This document shows positions 1 to 8,498 of a stretch of 64,000 nucleotides of DNA, one piece after another. The stretch comes from Gammaproteobacteria bacterium (GTDB lineage: Bacteria > Pseudomonadota > Gammaproteobacteria > Xanthomonadales > Rhodanobacteraceae). Where the stretch lies: positions 20,806-84,805 of the forward strand of contig SHNG01000107.1 in assembly GCA_004295005.1 (NCBI GenBank), read 5' to 3'. The translations under genes were made by a program, and so were the position numbers. Each line of letters starts with the position of its first letter. Within the stretch, counting starts at the first letter, position 1. Below the pieces are notes generated by a model. It was not told where the DNA came from, ran no database searches, and worked only from the letters and a program-made list of their open reading frames with translations.

Positions 1-1277
1 TTGCGCAAGCCTTGCCAGCACGCAAGATAGTCGGCTTGCCGCTGCACGGAGTCCAGGGCTTGTCGGGTGGGCCGGATCACGGCCCGCGTTTCAAACATGA
101 AAGCCATTGTGTCGGAGATGACATCCGCTTTCGACAGGTCGGCGGCGGATGCCTTTTCGAAAGTCGCGGCGTCCGGTCCGTGCCCGGTGAAGCTGTTGTG
201 CAAGGAGCATCCGCCCGGCACGAATCCTTCGGCCTTGGCATCGTAGGTGCCGTGCACGAGGCCCATGAACTCGCTGGCCACGTTGCGGTGAAACCACGGT
301 GGCCGGAACGTATCCTGCGCCACCAGCCAGCGCGGCGGAAAGATCGCCAGGTCCACGTTGCTGGTGCCGGGCGTGTCGCTTGGCGAATGCAGTACCAGGA
401 AGATCGATGGATCCGGATGGTCGTAGCTTATGGATCCAATGGTGTTGAATCGACGCAGGTCGTACTTGCATGGCACGTAGTTCCCGTGCCATGCGACGAC
501 ATCCAGTGGCGAATGCCCGATGTCCGCGCGCCACAGGTGTGACTGGAACTTGGTGACCAGCTCGAATGCGCCTTCCCTGTCCTCGAATGCGGCGGTGGGA
601 ATCAGGAAGTCGCGCGGGTTGGCCAGACCGTTGCTTCCGATCGGCCCGAGATCCGGCAGCTTGAACATGGCGCCAAAGTTCTCGCAGATATAGCCGCGCG
701 CGGAGCCATCCGGCAGACTGACACGGAAGCGGATTCCACGCGGAATCAGCGCAATTTCCTGCGGTTCCACGTCGAGCACGCCAAACTCGGTTTCAACATG
801 CAGGCGCCCCTGCTGCGGCACGATGAGGAACTCACCATCGGCGTTGCAGAACCAGCGATCCGTCATGTCGCGGTTGGCGACGTAGACATGGATGCCGATT
901 CCGCATTGGGCCTGCGGCGATCCGTTGCCAGCCATGGTGTGGATGCCTTCAATGAAATCCACCGGCGTTGCAGGAATCGGCAACGGATTCCAGCGCAGTT
1001 GATCCGGGGTTACCGGGCCGGCACCGAAATCACTGTGGAATGCCGGCTGGACAAATGCGGAGAATGGACCATGCATCGCAGCCGGTCGAATGCGATACAG
1101 CCAACTGCGCCGATTTGCATGCCTGGGAGCCGTGAATGCCGTGCCGCTCATTTGCTCGGCATACAGCCCATGCGCCACGCGCTGTGGCGAATTGCGGCCT
1201 TGCGGCAAGGCGCCCGCAATGGCCTCGGTGGCGAACTCGTTGCCAAACCCTGTTTGATAACCCGTTGATGAAATCAT
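1..1277 (-). CDS. hmgA: Homogentisate 1,2-dioxygenase (3' end beyond window)
   Basis: Opens the aromatic ring of homogentisate to maleylacetoacetate with a ferrous iron centre, in tyrosine/phenylalanine breakdown. The frame reads without a stop from the ATG at 1277 to the window edge, giving about 425 residues of a family usually 430-440 long, so only the last few codons are missing. The N-terminus ([14 protein letters not shown]) is typical, and the iron ligands are recognisable in [14 protein letters not shown] (His and Glu) and NSFTGHGPD (His). The hpd gene lies upstream on the same strand, 154 bp away across a repeat-rich gap, and supplies the substrate. Co-transcription is possible but not shown. 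No frameshift is seen. Identification is firm from the continuous family-typical translation. Confidence 0.95.
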   Translation of the reverse strand, partial: MISSTGYQTGFGNEFATEAIAGALPQGRNSPQRVAHGLYAEQMSGTAFTAPRHANRRSWLYRIRPAAMHGPFSAFVQPAFHSDFGAGPVTPDQLRWNPLPIPATPVDFIEGIHTMAGNGSPQAQCGIGIHVYVANRDMTDRWFCNADGEFLIVPQQGRLHVETEFGVLDVEPQEIALIPRGIRFRVSLPDGSARGYICENFGAMFKLPDLGPIGSNGLANPRDFLIPTAAFEDREGAFELVTKFQSHLWRADIGHSPLDVVAWHGNYVPCKYDLRRFNTIGSISYDHPDPSIFLVLHSPSDTPGTSNVDLAIFPPRWLVAQDTFRPPWFHRNVASEFMGLVHGTYDAKAEGFVPGGCSLHNSFTGHGPDAATFEKASAADLSKADVISDTMAFMFETRAVIRPTRQALDSVQRQADYLACWQGLR

Positions 1278-1312
1278 CTGATGGCACCCTTGGTTTTCAC
1301 GACTGACCACTC

Positions 1313-1430
1313 AGAGTCCCGAGTCCCGCCTGCAGCAGAAAAGGCACTGGGCCCCTGCCTGCGCAGGGGCGACGGCTGCCATGGGCTTTGGCCCTGGCAA
1401 TTCCCGATTCCCGACTCCCGAATCTCCGCC
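1313..1430. repeat. Intergenic GGGATTCGGGA-family repeat
   Basis: The gap between hpd and hmgA carries GAGTCCCGAGTCCCGCC near 1315 and ATTCCCGATTCCCGACTCCCG near 1400, both in the same orientation, around a hairpin-like CCCCTGCCTGCGCAGGGGC. The same degenerate GGGA[TC]TCGGGA units recur at 13335-13448, 46644-46738 and 50524-50655. No coding potential is apparent. Confidence 0.6.
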
Positions 1431-1431
1431 C

Positions 1432-2523
1432 TCAAAGCACTCCACGCTTCATCTGGTCGCGCTCGATGGATTCGAACAGCGCCTGGAAATTGCCTTCGCC
1501 AAAACCTTCATTGCCCTTGCGCTGGATGATCTCGAAAAAGATCGGTCCAAAGGCATTCTGGGTAAAGATCTGCAGCAGGAGTCGCTTCTTGGTTTCCATG
1601 TCCGCGTCGATGAGAATCTTGTTGCGGGCCAGGCGCGGCACGTCTTCGCCATGGTTGGGCACGCGCTCGTCGATCACCTCGAAATAGGTGTTCGGTGTGT
1701 CGAGGAACTCCACGCCGGCCGCACGCATCGCCTCGACGCTGTCGTAGATGTTGTCGGTAAACAGCGCGATGTGCTGGATGCCTTCGCCCTTGTATGCGTC
1801 CAGATACTCATTGATCTGTGACTTGGGATCGCTCGACTCGTTCAGCGGGATGCGCACGATGCCGTCCGGGGCCGTCATGGCCTTGGAAACAAGACCGGTC
1901 TTGGCACCCTTGATGTCGAAATAGCGGATCTCGCGGAAATTGAACAGGCGCTCGTAGTAATCGGACCACTTCTGCATGTTGCCGAAATACAGGTTGTGGG
2001 TCAGATGGTCGATGAAGGTCAATCCAAAGCCGACCGGGTTCTGCTCCACTCCCGCAATGGGTGCGAAATCGGCGTAGAGATCCTTGCGATTGCGGTCGAC
2101 GAGATACAGCATGCAACCGCCGATGCCCTTGATCACGGGCGCATCGACTGCCCTGCTTTCGGCCTTGTGGGTTACTTCCTCGCCGCCATTGCCGAGCACT
2201 GCGGCAAGGACTTCGGGCACCGGCTTGGTGAAGCCAATGGCGAATCCGCAAGCACTCGGTCCATGCGCCGCAGCGTAATCCGAAGCAAAGGATGCGGGCT
2301 CTTCGTTGAGCAGGAAGGTGATCCCACCCTGGCGGAACAGGGTGATGGCACGGGTCCGATGCCGCATCGTCGCGGTGAATCCCATGCGACGCAGGTATTC
2401 GTGCATGTAGGCAGCCTGACCTGTCGGGGCTGCGAACTCGACGAATTCAAAGGCGTCGATACCCATGGGATTGTCGAAGGTGGTGACCGCCATGCCGGCG
2501 TTGACGCTGTTCGGTGCACTCAT
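1432..2523 (-). CDS. hpd: 4-hydroxyphenylpyruvate dioxygenase
   Basis: Converts 4-hydroxyphenylpyruvate to homogentisate, the step before HmgA. The 363 residues match the family length. Two vicinal-oxygen-chelate halves are visible: a degenerate N-terminal half (FVEFAAPTGQ) and a C-terminal half with the iron ligands in IDHLTHN (first His), GIQHIALFTDNI (second His) and the C-terminal Glu in FFEIIQRKGNEGFGEGNF, which is the family hallmark. It starts at ATG 2523. The divergent MarR gene 98 bp away and the CTTGCA/TGCAAG palindrome between them suggest local repression. It lies on the same strand as hmgA and just upstream of it, which fits a tyrosine-degradation unit. Confidence 0.96.
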   Translation of the reverse strand: MSAPNSVNAGMAVTTFDNPMGIDAFEFVEFAAPTGQAAYMHEYLRRMGFTATMRHRTRAITLFRQGGITFLLNEEPASFASDYAAAHGPSACGFAIGFTKPVPEVLAAVLGNGGEEVTHKAESRAVDAPVIKGIGGCMLYLVDRNRKDLYADFAPIAGVEQNPVGFGLTFIDHLTHNLYFGNMQKWSDYYERLFNFREIRYFDIKGAKTGLVSKAMTAPDGIVRIPLNESSDPKSQINEYLDAYKGEGIQHIALFTDNIYDSVEAMRAAGVEFLDTPNTYFEVIDERVPNHGEDVPRLARNKILIDADMETKKRLLLQIFTQNAFGPIFFEIIQRKGNEGFGEGNFQALFESIERDQMKRGVL

Positions 2524-2564
2524 GTCGGATCCTCGAATTGCCGCCGCTGTTCAATGAGCCGATA

Positions 2565-2593
2565 ATTTTAGTTACACTTGCAACCAACTGCAA
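2565..2593 (-). promoter_or_regulatory. Candidate hpd promoter
   Basis: On the minus strand TTGCAG (2593-2588) and TAAAAT (2570-2565) are separated by 17 nt. The -10 differs from consensus at one base and the -35 is weak. It lies about 40 nt upstream of the hpd start and overlaps the palindrome at 2577-2594, so a repressor bound there would block it. Confidence 0.45.
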
Positions 2594-2594
2594 G
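2577..2594. promoter_or_regulatory. Palindromic operator candidate between hpd and marR
   Basis: Perfect inverted repeat CTTGCA-N6-TGCAAG in the 98-bp divergent gap. Its position, between the candidate hpd -35 and -10 and just upstream of the MarR gene, fits a dimeric MarR-family operator controlling both genes. The half-sites and spacing are seen directly; the function is inferred. Confidence 0.5.
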
Positions 2595-2621
2595 CAAGGC
2601 CTCACGGATTGAGTGGAATCC

Positions 2622-3077
2622 ATGACCAGAAATACCGCGCTCGTCCTCGACAATTTCCTGCCCTACCGACTCTCGGTGCTGTCGAATGTGCTGAGCCAGT
2701 CCATTGCGCGCGAGTACGACAAGCGCTTTGGCTTGTCCATCACCGAATGGCGCGTGATGGCGGTACTTGGCTGCACGACAAACATTTCCGCTCGTGAAGT
2801 TGCCGAGCGCACGGCGATGGACAAGGTTGCGGTAAGCCGCGCGCTTGCCAAGCTGTTGGAGAAACGCCAGATCGAACGTGCCCGCTCTCCACTGGACAAG
2901 CGCGCATCATTGCTTCGCCTTTCCAGCGAGGGTCGCAGGATCTATGACCTTGTGGTTCCGCTGGCCATCGAGCACGAACAGCGCCTGCTCGCGCATCTGG
3001 ATGCCGAAGAGCAGCGCTGGCTTACCCGCATTCTGGATACCCTCTGGGAAGCAGAACTGGTCGAGTCCAGGCGCTGA
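2622..3077 (+). CDS. MarR-family transcriptional regulator
   Basis: Winged-helix dimeric DNA-binding regulator of about 151 residues. The middle carries the MarR fold: LSITEWRVMAVLG (helix 2-3), ISAREVAERTAMDKVAVSRALAK (recognition helix region) and RSPLDKRASLLRLSSEG (the wing, with the conserved Asp-x-Arg). I chose ATG 2622; a GTG at 2613 adds three residues and neither start has a strong ribosome-binding site. It is divergent from hpd across a palindrome, so it probably senses an aromatic intermediate and represses hpd and itself. The ligand cannot be read from the sequence. Confidence 0.88.
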   Translation: MTRNTALVLDNFLPYRLSVLSNVLSQSIAREYDKRFGLSITEWRVMAVLGCTTNISAREVAERTAMDKVAVSRALAKLLEKRQIERARSPLDKRASLLRLSSEGRRIYDLVVPLAIEHEQRLLAHLDAEEQRWLTRILDTLWEAELVESRR

Positions 3078-3564
3078 AACCAGCCGTGTCAGGAACTGCG
3101 CGACACAATCCGAATCACGCGTTTGCCCGGGGCTACACTGAATAGCCGGCTTGCGTTCGTGGTGAGATTCCATGTTGCCGGTCAACCAGCTCTGAGCAAT
3201 GCATTCCGTTCATGGTTCGACAGACTCACCACGAACGGAATCAGGGCATTACAGGCGCATCCCCCACCACGCCCAAGTCGAACGGGACTCGTTCAACACT
3301 GCCCGACGCTTGCGATGCGGTTCAACGCATCGCATGGGCGCGCTTCGCCACCCTGTCGGGGATGAGTTAAATCATTCAAAGGCGCTGGATCCCGTGTCTT
3401 CGGCCATCCATGGCCGGCACGGGATGAGTTCAATCATTCAAAGACACTGGATCCCGTGTCTTCGGCCATCCATGGCCGGCACGGGATGAGTTCAATCATT
3501 CAAAGACACTGGATCCCGTGTCTTCGGCCATCCATGGCCGGCACGGGATGAGTTCATCCTGAAC
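3078..3564. repeat. Repeat-dense intergenic region
   Basis: This 487-bp gap between convergent genes shows no credible gene. It holds a perfect palindromic element at 3203-3241 (arms ATTCCGTTC/GAACGGAAT; the interior resembles the CGTTCGTGGTGAG...GAACCATGAACGG repeat common in proteobacteria), a 9-bp perfect hairpin at 3311-3334 (TGCGATGCG/CGCATCGCA), and the 62-bp triplication listed separately. Confidence 0.75.
3359..3544. repeat. 62-bp tandem repeat, three copies
   Basis: Three head-to-tail 62-bp units at 3359, 3421 and 3483. Copies 2 and 3 look identical and copy 1 differs at about three bases; a fourth partial unit begins at 3545. Each unit contains ACTGGATCCCGTG...CACGGGATGA with an inner GGCCATCCATGGCC, so each can fold into a strong hairpin. 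The ACTGGATCCCG...CGGGA(T/C)GA frame recurs at 39839 and 57539 with a different stem. There are no unique spacers, so it is not a CRISPR. Confidence 0.9.
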
Positions 3565-5070
3565 TCACTTCACTCCGTGCATGAGCTTCTGGATCAAGGG
3601 TGCAATCAGGAACAGCACCACGCCCGCACCCACCAGCGCGTAGAAGCCGAACGTGTAGCCGGCGTTCGCCGAGGCCACGGACATGCCCTCCGATCCGCTG
3701 ACGTGGCTTGCAAACAATCCCGACAGGTTGTTGCCAATGGCCGTCGAGAGGAACCAGCCACCCATGGCCAATCCGACCACCTTGAGCGGCGCGAGCTTGG
3801 TCACCATGGAAAGCCCGATCGGGGACAGGCACAGCTCACCGGCGGTCTGGATCACGTACACCGCAACCAACGGCCAGAGCGGAATCTGTCCGCTGGTCGG
3901 ATCGACCAGGTTTGACAAGGCGAACATGAGCAACAGGAATGCCAGCCCGTTGAAGATCAGACCGAGACCGAACTTGCGCGGAATGGAAGGGTTGGCCTTG
4001 CCGAGCTTGATCCATGCCCAGGCAAACATCGGTGCCAGCGTGAGAATCGCGATGGGATTGACCGACTGGAACCAGCCGATCGGGAATTCCCAGCCACCCA
4101 CATCGCGATTGACGATGTTTTGCGCGAGGAAATTGAAGGAGCTGCCGGCCTGCTCGAAGAAGCACCAGAACAGCACGTTGAAGGTGAAGATGATCAGCAT
4201 GGCAATGGCGCGATCACGACTGACCTTGCCTTCGCGCAAGCCTTCGACCATCACCATCACGCACAGCACCACGAACAAGCCTGCAAGAATCCAGGCGAGG
4301 ATTTCCGCATCGATCGCCAACAGGAAATACACGACCGGGATGGCCACCATCGAACCCACCAGCACAGCCAATACCCGTTGCGGACCTTCCGCGCCTTTTG
4401 GCGGCGCTCCAATACCCTGCAACTTGCTGCGACCAAACCAGAACCAGATGGTCGAGATGAGCATGCCGATGCCGGCAGCGCAGAACACCATCTTGTAAGC
4501 CGGCATGCCCTGGTCACCCATCAGCCGGTTGGCCAGAATGCCAGTGAGAATTGGCGCAAAGAACGCACCGGCGTTGATGCCCATGTAGAAGATGGTGAAT
4601 CCGGAATCGCGCCGCTCGTCACCGCGCGCATACAACTGGCCGACCTGCGCGGAGATGTTCGGCTTGAACAAGCCGTTGCCGACAATGATGGTGGCCAAGC
4701 CAACCAGGAACATGGTCTGGTCTGGAATCATCACCAGGAAATATCCGGCCGCCGAAACCACCGCGCCCACCAGGATGGAACGCTGGTATCCGATCACGCG
4801 GTCGGCAACGAATCCACCAAAGATCGCCGTGGCATAGACCAGGGCCAGGAACGCACCATAGGTGCGGCTGGCATAAGCCTGCCCGCTGGGATCGTTGGAG
4901 AAAAACTGCGCAACGATGTACAGGGTCAGGGCCCAACGCATGCCGTAAAAGGCAAAGCGCTCCCAGAACTCGGTCATGAAGAGCATCCACAACGGACGCG
5001 GATGCCCGAGGGCTTGCTTGAACTCGGGAATGGGATTTTCCGGTGTCGTGGAAGGTGCAGCGCCGCTCAT
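3565..5070 (-). CDS. POT-family proton-dependent oligopeptide transporter
   Basis: Inner-membrane di/tripeptide:proton symporter of the MFS/PTR2 family, about 501 residues with 12-14 hydrophobic segments. The first helix carries the family's E-x-x-E-R-x-x-x-Y core (EFWERFAFYGMR), and GNGLFKPNISAQVGQLY matches the PTR2 signature. The ATG at 5070 has GAGGGA upstream; a TTG at 5085 would add five residues. It sits beside amino-acid catabolic genes, which fits peptide use as a carbon and nitrogen source. The exact substrate range cannot be read from the sequence. Confidence 0.92.
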   Translation of the reverse strand: MSGAAPSTTPENPIPEFKQALGHPRPLWMLFMTEFWERFAFYGMRWALTLYIVAQFFSNDPSGQAYASRTYGAFLALVYATAIFGGFVADRVIGYQRSILVGAVVSAAGYFLVMIPDQTMFLVGLATIIVGNGLFKPNISAQVGQLYARGDERRDSGFTIFYMGINAGAFFAPILTGILANRLMGDQGMPAYKMVFCAAGIGMLISTIWFWFGRSKLQGIGAPPKGAEGPQRVLAVLVGSMVAIPVVYFLLAIDAEILAWILAGLFVVLCVMVMVEGLREGKVSRDRAIAMLIIFTFNVLFWCFFEQAGSSFNFLAQNIVNRDVGGWEFPIGWFQSVNPIAILTLAPMFAWAWIKLGKANPSIPRKFGLGLIFNGLAFLLLMFALSNLVDPTSGQIPLWPLVAVYVIQTAGELCLSPIGLSMVTKLAPLKVVGLAMGGWFLSTAIGNNLSGLFASHVSGSEGMSVASANAGYTFGFYALVGAGVVLFLIAPLIQKLMHGVK

Positions 5071-5168
5071 GCAGTAGTCCCTCAATCTGGAAGAAAACCG
5101 GGCGGAGCATCACCGACTGGGCGATGCGCGTCAAATCACACTTGGCTGTTGCGCTGCACCAACCGGCG

Positions 5169-6014
5169 TCAATTGCCGATGACGGTGCGTACCTCGATCA
5201 GCTCGGGGAAGAAAGTCAGTTCCAATGCCTTGGCGAGGAATCCAACTCCCGAGGAGCCACCCGAACCACGCTTGTGGCCGATGATGCGCTCGACGGTCTT
5301 CATGTGGCGGAAGCGCCAGAGCTGGAACGCTTCCTCGATGTCCACCAGTTGTTCGCAGAAATGGTACTCGGACCAGAACTCATCGGCGTTTTCGTAGATG
5401 CGCTTGAACACCGGAACCAGATCCGCCCTGCGTGCGTGCGGAATCGACCAGTCGCGCTCAAGGCAATCCTGCGGAACCGCATGACCGGCGCGGGCCAGGA
5501 AGCGCAGGAATTCGTCATACAAACTGGGTGCATCGAGGATGGCCTGCAATTCGGCCTTGCGCGGCGCATCGTGATTGAACACCGCTAGCATCTCCGAATT
5601 CTTGTTGCCCAGCAGGAATTCAATCATGCGGTACTGGTGTGACTGGAAACCCGAGGCGTTGCCGAATACATGACGGAATTGCAGGTATTCCGCCGGCGTC
5701 AGCGTTTCCAGAACCGCCCACTGCTCGAACAACTGGCGCTGGACCTGCTTGACCCGGGCGAGGATCTTGAGCGAGGCATCGGTCTGGTCACGCGACAGGT
5801 TGGCCAGCGCAGCACGCAGCTCATGGATGATCAGTTTCATCCACAACTCGCTGACATGATGCTGCACGATGAACAGCATTTCGTCGTGGTGGACCGGATT
5901 GCTCAGCGGTTTCTGCGCCGACAGCAGGGTATCCAACTGCAGGTAACCGCCGTAGCTCTGGCGGTCGCGCAGATCGAGCTGCAAGCCTTGTTCAAGTTCG
6001 CGTTTGTTTTCCAT
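5169..6014 (-). CDS. kynA: Tryptophan 2,3-dioxygenase
   Basis: Haem enzyme that opens the indole ring of L-tryptophan to N-formylkynurenine, the first kynurenine-pathway step. From ATG 6014 the protein has 281 residues, the normal bacterial length. Typical blocks are [14 protein letters not shown] near the N-terminus, [17 protein letters not shown] (substrate pocket), [12 protein letters not shown] and the C-terminal [20 protein letters not shown] with the proximal haem His. An upstream in-frame start at 6131 would add 39 residues unlike the family. The rest of the kynurenine pathway is not in the window. It is divergent from the dehydrogenase operon. Confidence 0.96.
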   Translation of the reverse strand: MENKRELEQGLQLDLRDRQSYGGYLQLDTLLSAQKPLSNPVHHDEMLFIVQHHVSELWMKLIIHELRAALANLSRDQTDASLKILARVKQVQRQLFEQWAVLETLTPAEYLQFRHVFGNASGFQSHQYRMIEFLLGNKNSEMLAVFNHDAPRKAELQAILDAPSLYDEFLRFLARAGHAVPQDCLERDWSIPHARRADLVPVFKRIYENADEFWSEYHFCEQLVDIEEAFQLWRFRHMKTVERIIGHKRGSGGSSGVGFLAKALELTFFPELIEVRTVIGN

Positions 6015-6348
6015 GGCTGGGCTGGGTAAGCGGCAAAGGGGAATCCCGGACGCTACCCGAGTTGCGCGTTCATCGCCAGAGACGAATCGCCGCAAACCCT
6101 CGAGCGTTGCTGCGACCGACCTTGCGCACATCGGTGCTGCTTGCTATCAATGCACGGTCGTCGTGGCACGCGGGCCACCCAAACGACACGGTATCGAGTC
6201 AGCCGGCACTGGATCCGGCTCACGCACGCTGCCTTCGCGCTGTTCCCGCAGTTCCGCCCGTGCGGAATCCCTTGGCGGCGCACGCAAATCCGGCTCCGGC
6301 AATTTCATGCCGCGCACTCATGCGAGGCACGATCCAGTGGAGAACTCC
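6015..6348. other. Divergent intergenic region kynA / E1alpha
   Basis: 334 bp between divergent genes, so it should hold both promoters. The best plus-strand candidate I can see is TTGCGC near 6123 followed 17 nt later by TATCAA, which is weak. No repeat or small gene is supported. The dehydrogenase frame stays open through part of this stretch but codes for nothing family-like. Confidence 0.4.
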
Positions 6349-7425
6349 GTGTCCATAGCTGCCACCTTTGAAATCGAATACCTTCAATACCTCGACGCCA
6401 CGGGCAAGCTCGTGCGTGATGATCTTCCGGCGTTTGCCCGTGACACCCGGCAACTGGTCAAGCTGTACCAGGAAATGGTCATGGCCCGCGTGTTTGACGC
6501 CAAGGCCATTGCCCTGCAACGCACCGGCAAGCTCGGCACGTATGCACCCTGCCTCGGCCACGAGGCAACGTACATGGCCATCGGCAGCGCCATGCAGGAA
6601 GACGATTCATTTGCCTGCAGTTACCGCGAGTACGGTGCCCAGTTCCATCGTGGCGTCAAACCGCGCGAACTGCTCATGTACTGGGGCGGCGACGAGCGCG
6701 GCAATGATTTCTCCGGACCCGCCCATGACTTCGCCTGGTGCGTGCCAATCGGCACCCAATGCCTGCATGCGGCCGGATCTGCATTGGCGTTCAAGATTCG
6801 CAAGGAACCACGCGTGGCCGTGTGCACGATCGGCGATGGCGGCTCGTCGAAAGCGGACTTCAACAGTGCGCTCAATGTGGCCGGAGCGATGACTCTGCCG
6901 CTGGTGGCTGTGATCGTGAACAACCAGTGGGCCATCTCCGTTCCGCGCTCATCGCAAACCGGCGCCAAGACCCTGGCGCAGAAAGGCATTGCCGCGGGGC
7001 TGGAGTGCATCCAGGTTGATGGCAACGACCTGATTGCCATGCGAGCGGCCATGGACCACGCCCTCAAGCGGGCACGCAACGGCCATGGCGCGATGGTCAT
7101 CGAGGCAGTGACCTATCGATTGTCCGACCACACCACGGCAGACGACGCACGTCGCTATCGCCCCGAAGCCGAAGTGAAGGCGGCCTGGGATCGCGAACCA
7201 CTGCGGCGCATGAAGGCCTACTTGATGTCACTCAACGCCTGGAACGAAGACGACGAAGCCGAGCTCAAGGAACGCTGCGTCAAGTACGTCGATGGCGAGG
7301 TCAACGCCTACCTGGAAACCCGCGCCCAGCCGGTAGAGGCCATGTTCGACTACACCTATGCCGAACTGCCGGAAGATCTCAAAACCCAGCGCAGCGAGGC
7401 GGTGTACTGGGACAAACCGCACTGA
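6349..7425 (+). CDS. 2-oxoacid dehydrogenase E1 component, alpha subunit
   Basis: Thiamine-diphosphate-dependent decarboxylase subunit of a pyruvate or branched-chain 2-oxoacid dehydrogenase complex. About 358 residues from GTG 6349, chosen because TGGAGA sits 7 nt upstream; ATG 6307 and GTG 6337 are in-frame alternatives. It has the thiamine-binding motif GDGGSSKADF...VNNQW (GDG to NN), the LGHEATYMAIG entry region and the YRLSDHTTADD phosphorylation-loop-like segment of E1alpha. E1beta and E2 follow on the same strand; no E3 is present nearby. Placement among amino-acid-degrading genes favours a branched-chain substrate, but the sequence alone does not separate this from pyruvate. Confidence 0.92.
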   Translation: MSIAATFEIEYLQYLDATGKLVRDDLPAFARDTRQLVKLYQEMVMARVFDAKAIALQRTGKLGTYAPCLGHEATYMAIGSAMQEDDSFACSYREYGAQFHRGVKPRELLMYWGGDERGNDFSGPAHDFAWCVPIGTQCLHAAGSALAFKIRKEPRVAVCTIGDGGSSKADFNSALNVAGAMTLPLVAVIVNNQWAISVPRSSQTGAKTLAQKGIAAGLECIQVDGNDLIAMRAAMDHALKRARNGHGAMVIEAVTYRLSDHTTADDARRYRPEAEVKAAWDREPLRRMKAYLMSLNAWNEDDEAELKERCVKYVDGEVNAYLETRAQPVEAMFDYTYAELPEDLKTQRSEAVYWDKPH

Positions 7426-7500
7426 ACACAAACGAGTCGCACCCTCACGGGCGTGCCTATTTGACAACGGCCCCGGCCACACCAGCACTTACGGATTTCC

Positions 7501-8481
7501 ATGGCTCAAATCACCTTGATCGAAGCAGTCACCCAGGCGTTGGCCTGGGAGATGCAACATGACCCAAGCGTCGTCGTGCTTGGTGAAGACGTCGGGGTCA
7601 ACGGCGGCGTCTTCCGTGCAACCCAGGGACTCATCGAAAAGTTCGGTGCCGATCGGGTCATCGACACGCCATTGGATGAAACCACCATCGCCGGCATCAC
7701 CGTGGGTCTGGCCGCGCAAGGCATGAAACCGGTGGCCGAAGCCCAGTTCGAGGGTTTCATCTACGCCATGCTCGAACATATCATTTGCCACGCGGCGCGC
7801 ATGCGCAATCGCACCCGCGGACGCATCACCATTCCCGCCGTGTGGCGCGCGCCCTGGGGCGGCGGTATTCGCGCGCCAGAGCATCATTCCGAAGCCAATG
7901 AAGCCTTGTTCACCAATGTTCCGGGACTGCGCGTGGTGTTGCCTTCATCGCCTGCGCGAGCCTATGGACTTTTGCTGGCCTCCATCCGCGATCCGGATCC
8001 GGTGATCTTCTTCGAGCCCAAGCGCATCTACCGCCAGTACAAGGAAGAAGTCCCCGATGATGGCGAAGCCCTGCCCCTGGATGTGTGCTTCGTGCTGCGC
8101 GATGGCAGCGACGTGACCCTGGTGACCTGGGGTGCGCAGCTCAAGGAAACCCTGGAAGCCGCCGATGCGCTCGCCGAACAGGGCATCAGCGCGGAAGTGA
8201 TCGACGTCGCCACGCTCAAACCACTGGACTTCGACACCATCCACGAGTCGGTGCGCAAGACCGGCCGCTGCGTGATCGTGCACGAGGCACCGCGCACGGC
8301 GGGGTTCGGCGCGGAAATCGCCGCACGCCTTGCCGAACACGCGCTTTACGATCTTGTCGCACCAGTCGAACGGGTCACTGGATATGACGTGCACATCCCG
8401 CTGTTCCGCCTGGAAATGAAGTACCTGCCGAGTGTGGACAGGATTGTCGCCGCCGCCAAGAAGACGCTTTCAGCGAGTTGA
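7501..8481 (+). CDS. 2-oxoacid dehydrogenase E1 component, beta subunit
   Basis: Partner of the preceding E1alpha; completes the thiamine-diphosphate site and carries the E2-binding C-terminal domain. 326 residues, the usual length. Conserved features include VLGEDVGVNGGVFRAT, DTPLDETTIAGITVGLA (with the catalytic-site Glu of the family), the RAPWGGGIRAPEHHSE stretch and the C-terminal GRCVIVHEAPRTAGFGAEIAA. ATG 7501 follows E1alpha by 75 bp. The E2 start lies 17 nt beyond the stop, so all three genes are probably one transcript. Confidence 0.94.
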   Translation: MAQITLIEAVTQALAWEMQHDPSVVVLGEDVGVNGGVFRATQGLIEKFGADRVIDTPLDETTIAGITVGLAAQGMKPVAEAQFEGFIYAMLEHIICHAARMRNRTRGRITIPAVWRAPWGGGIRAPEHHSEANEALFTNVPGLRVVLPSSPARAYGLLLASIRDPDPVIFFEPKRIYRQYKEEVPDDGEALPLDVCFVLRDGSDVTLVTWGAQLKETLEAADALAEQGISAEVIDVATLKPLDFDTIHESVRKTGRCVIVHEAPRTAGFGAEIAARLAEHALYDLVAPVERVTGYDVHIPLFRLEMKYLPSVDRIVAAAKKTLSAS

Positions 8482-8498
8482 GCACACGGAGCCATTGC

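Noticed and set aside
3359-3544. Possible CRISPR array
   Set aside because: The 62-bp units are directly adjacent and near-identical with no unique spacers, and no cas genes are present.
6004-6348. Longer E1alpha starting at 6004
   Set aside because: The added 115 residues are Arg/Ser-rich and unlike the family; GTG 6349 has a proper ribosome-binding site.
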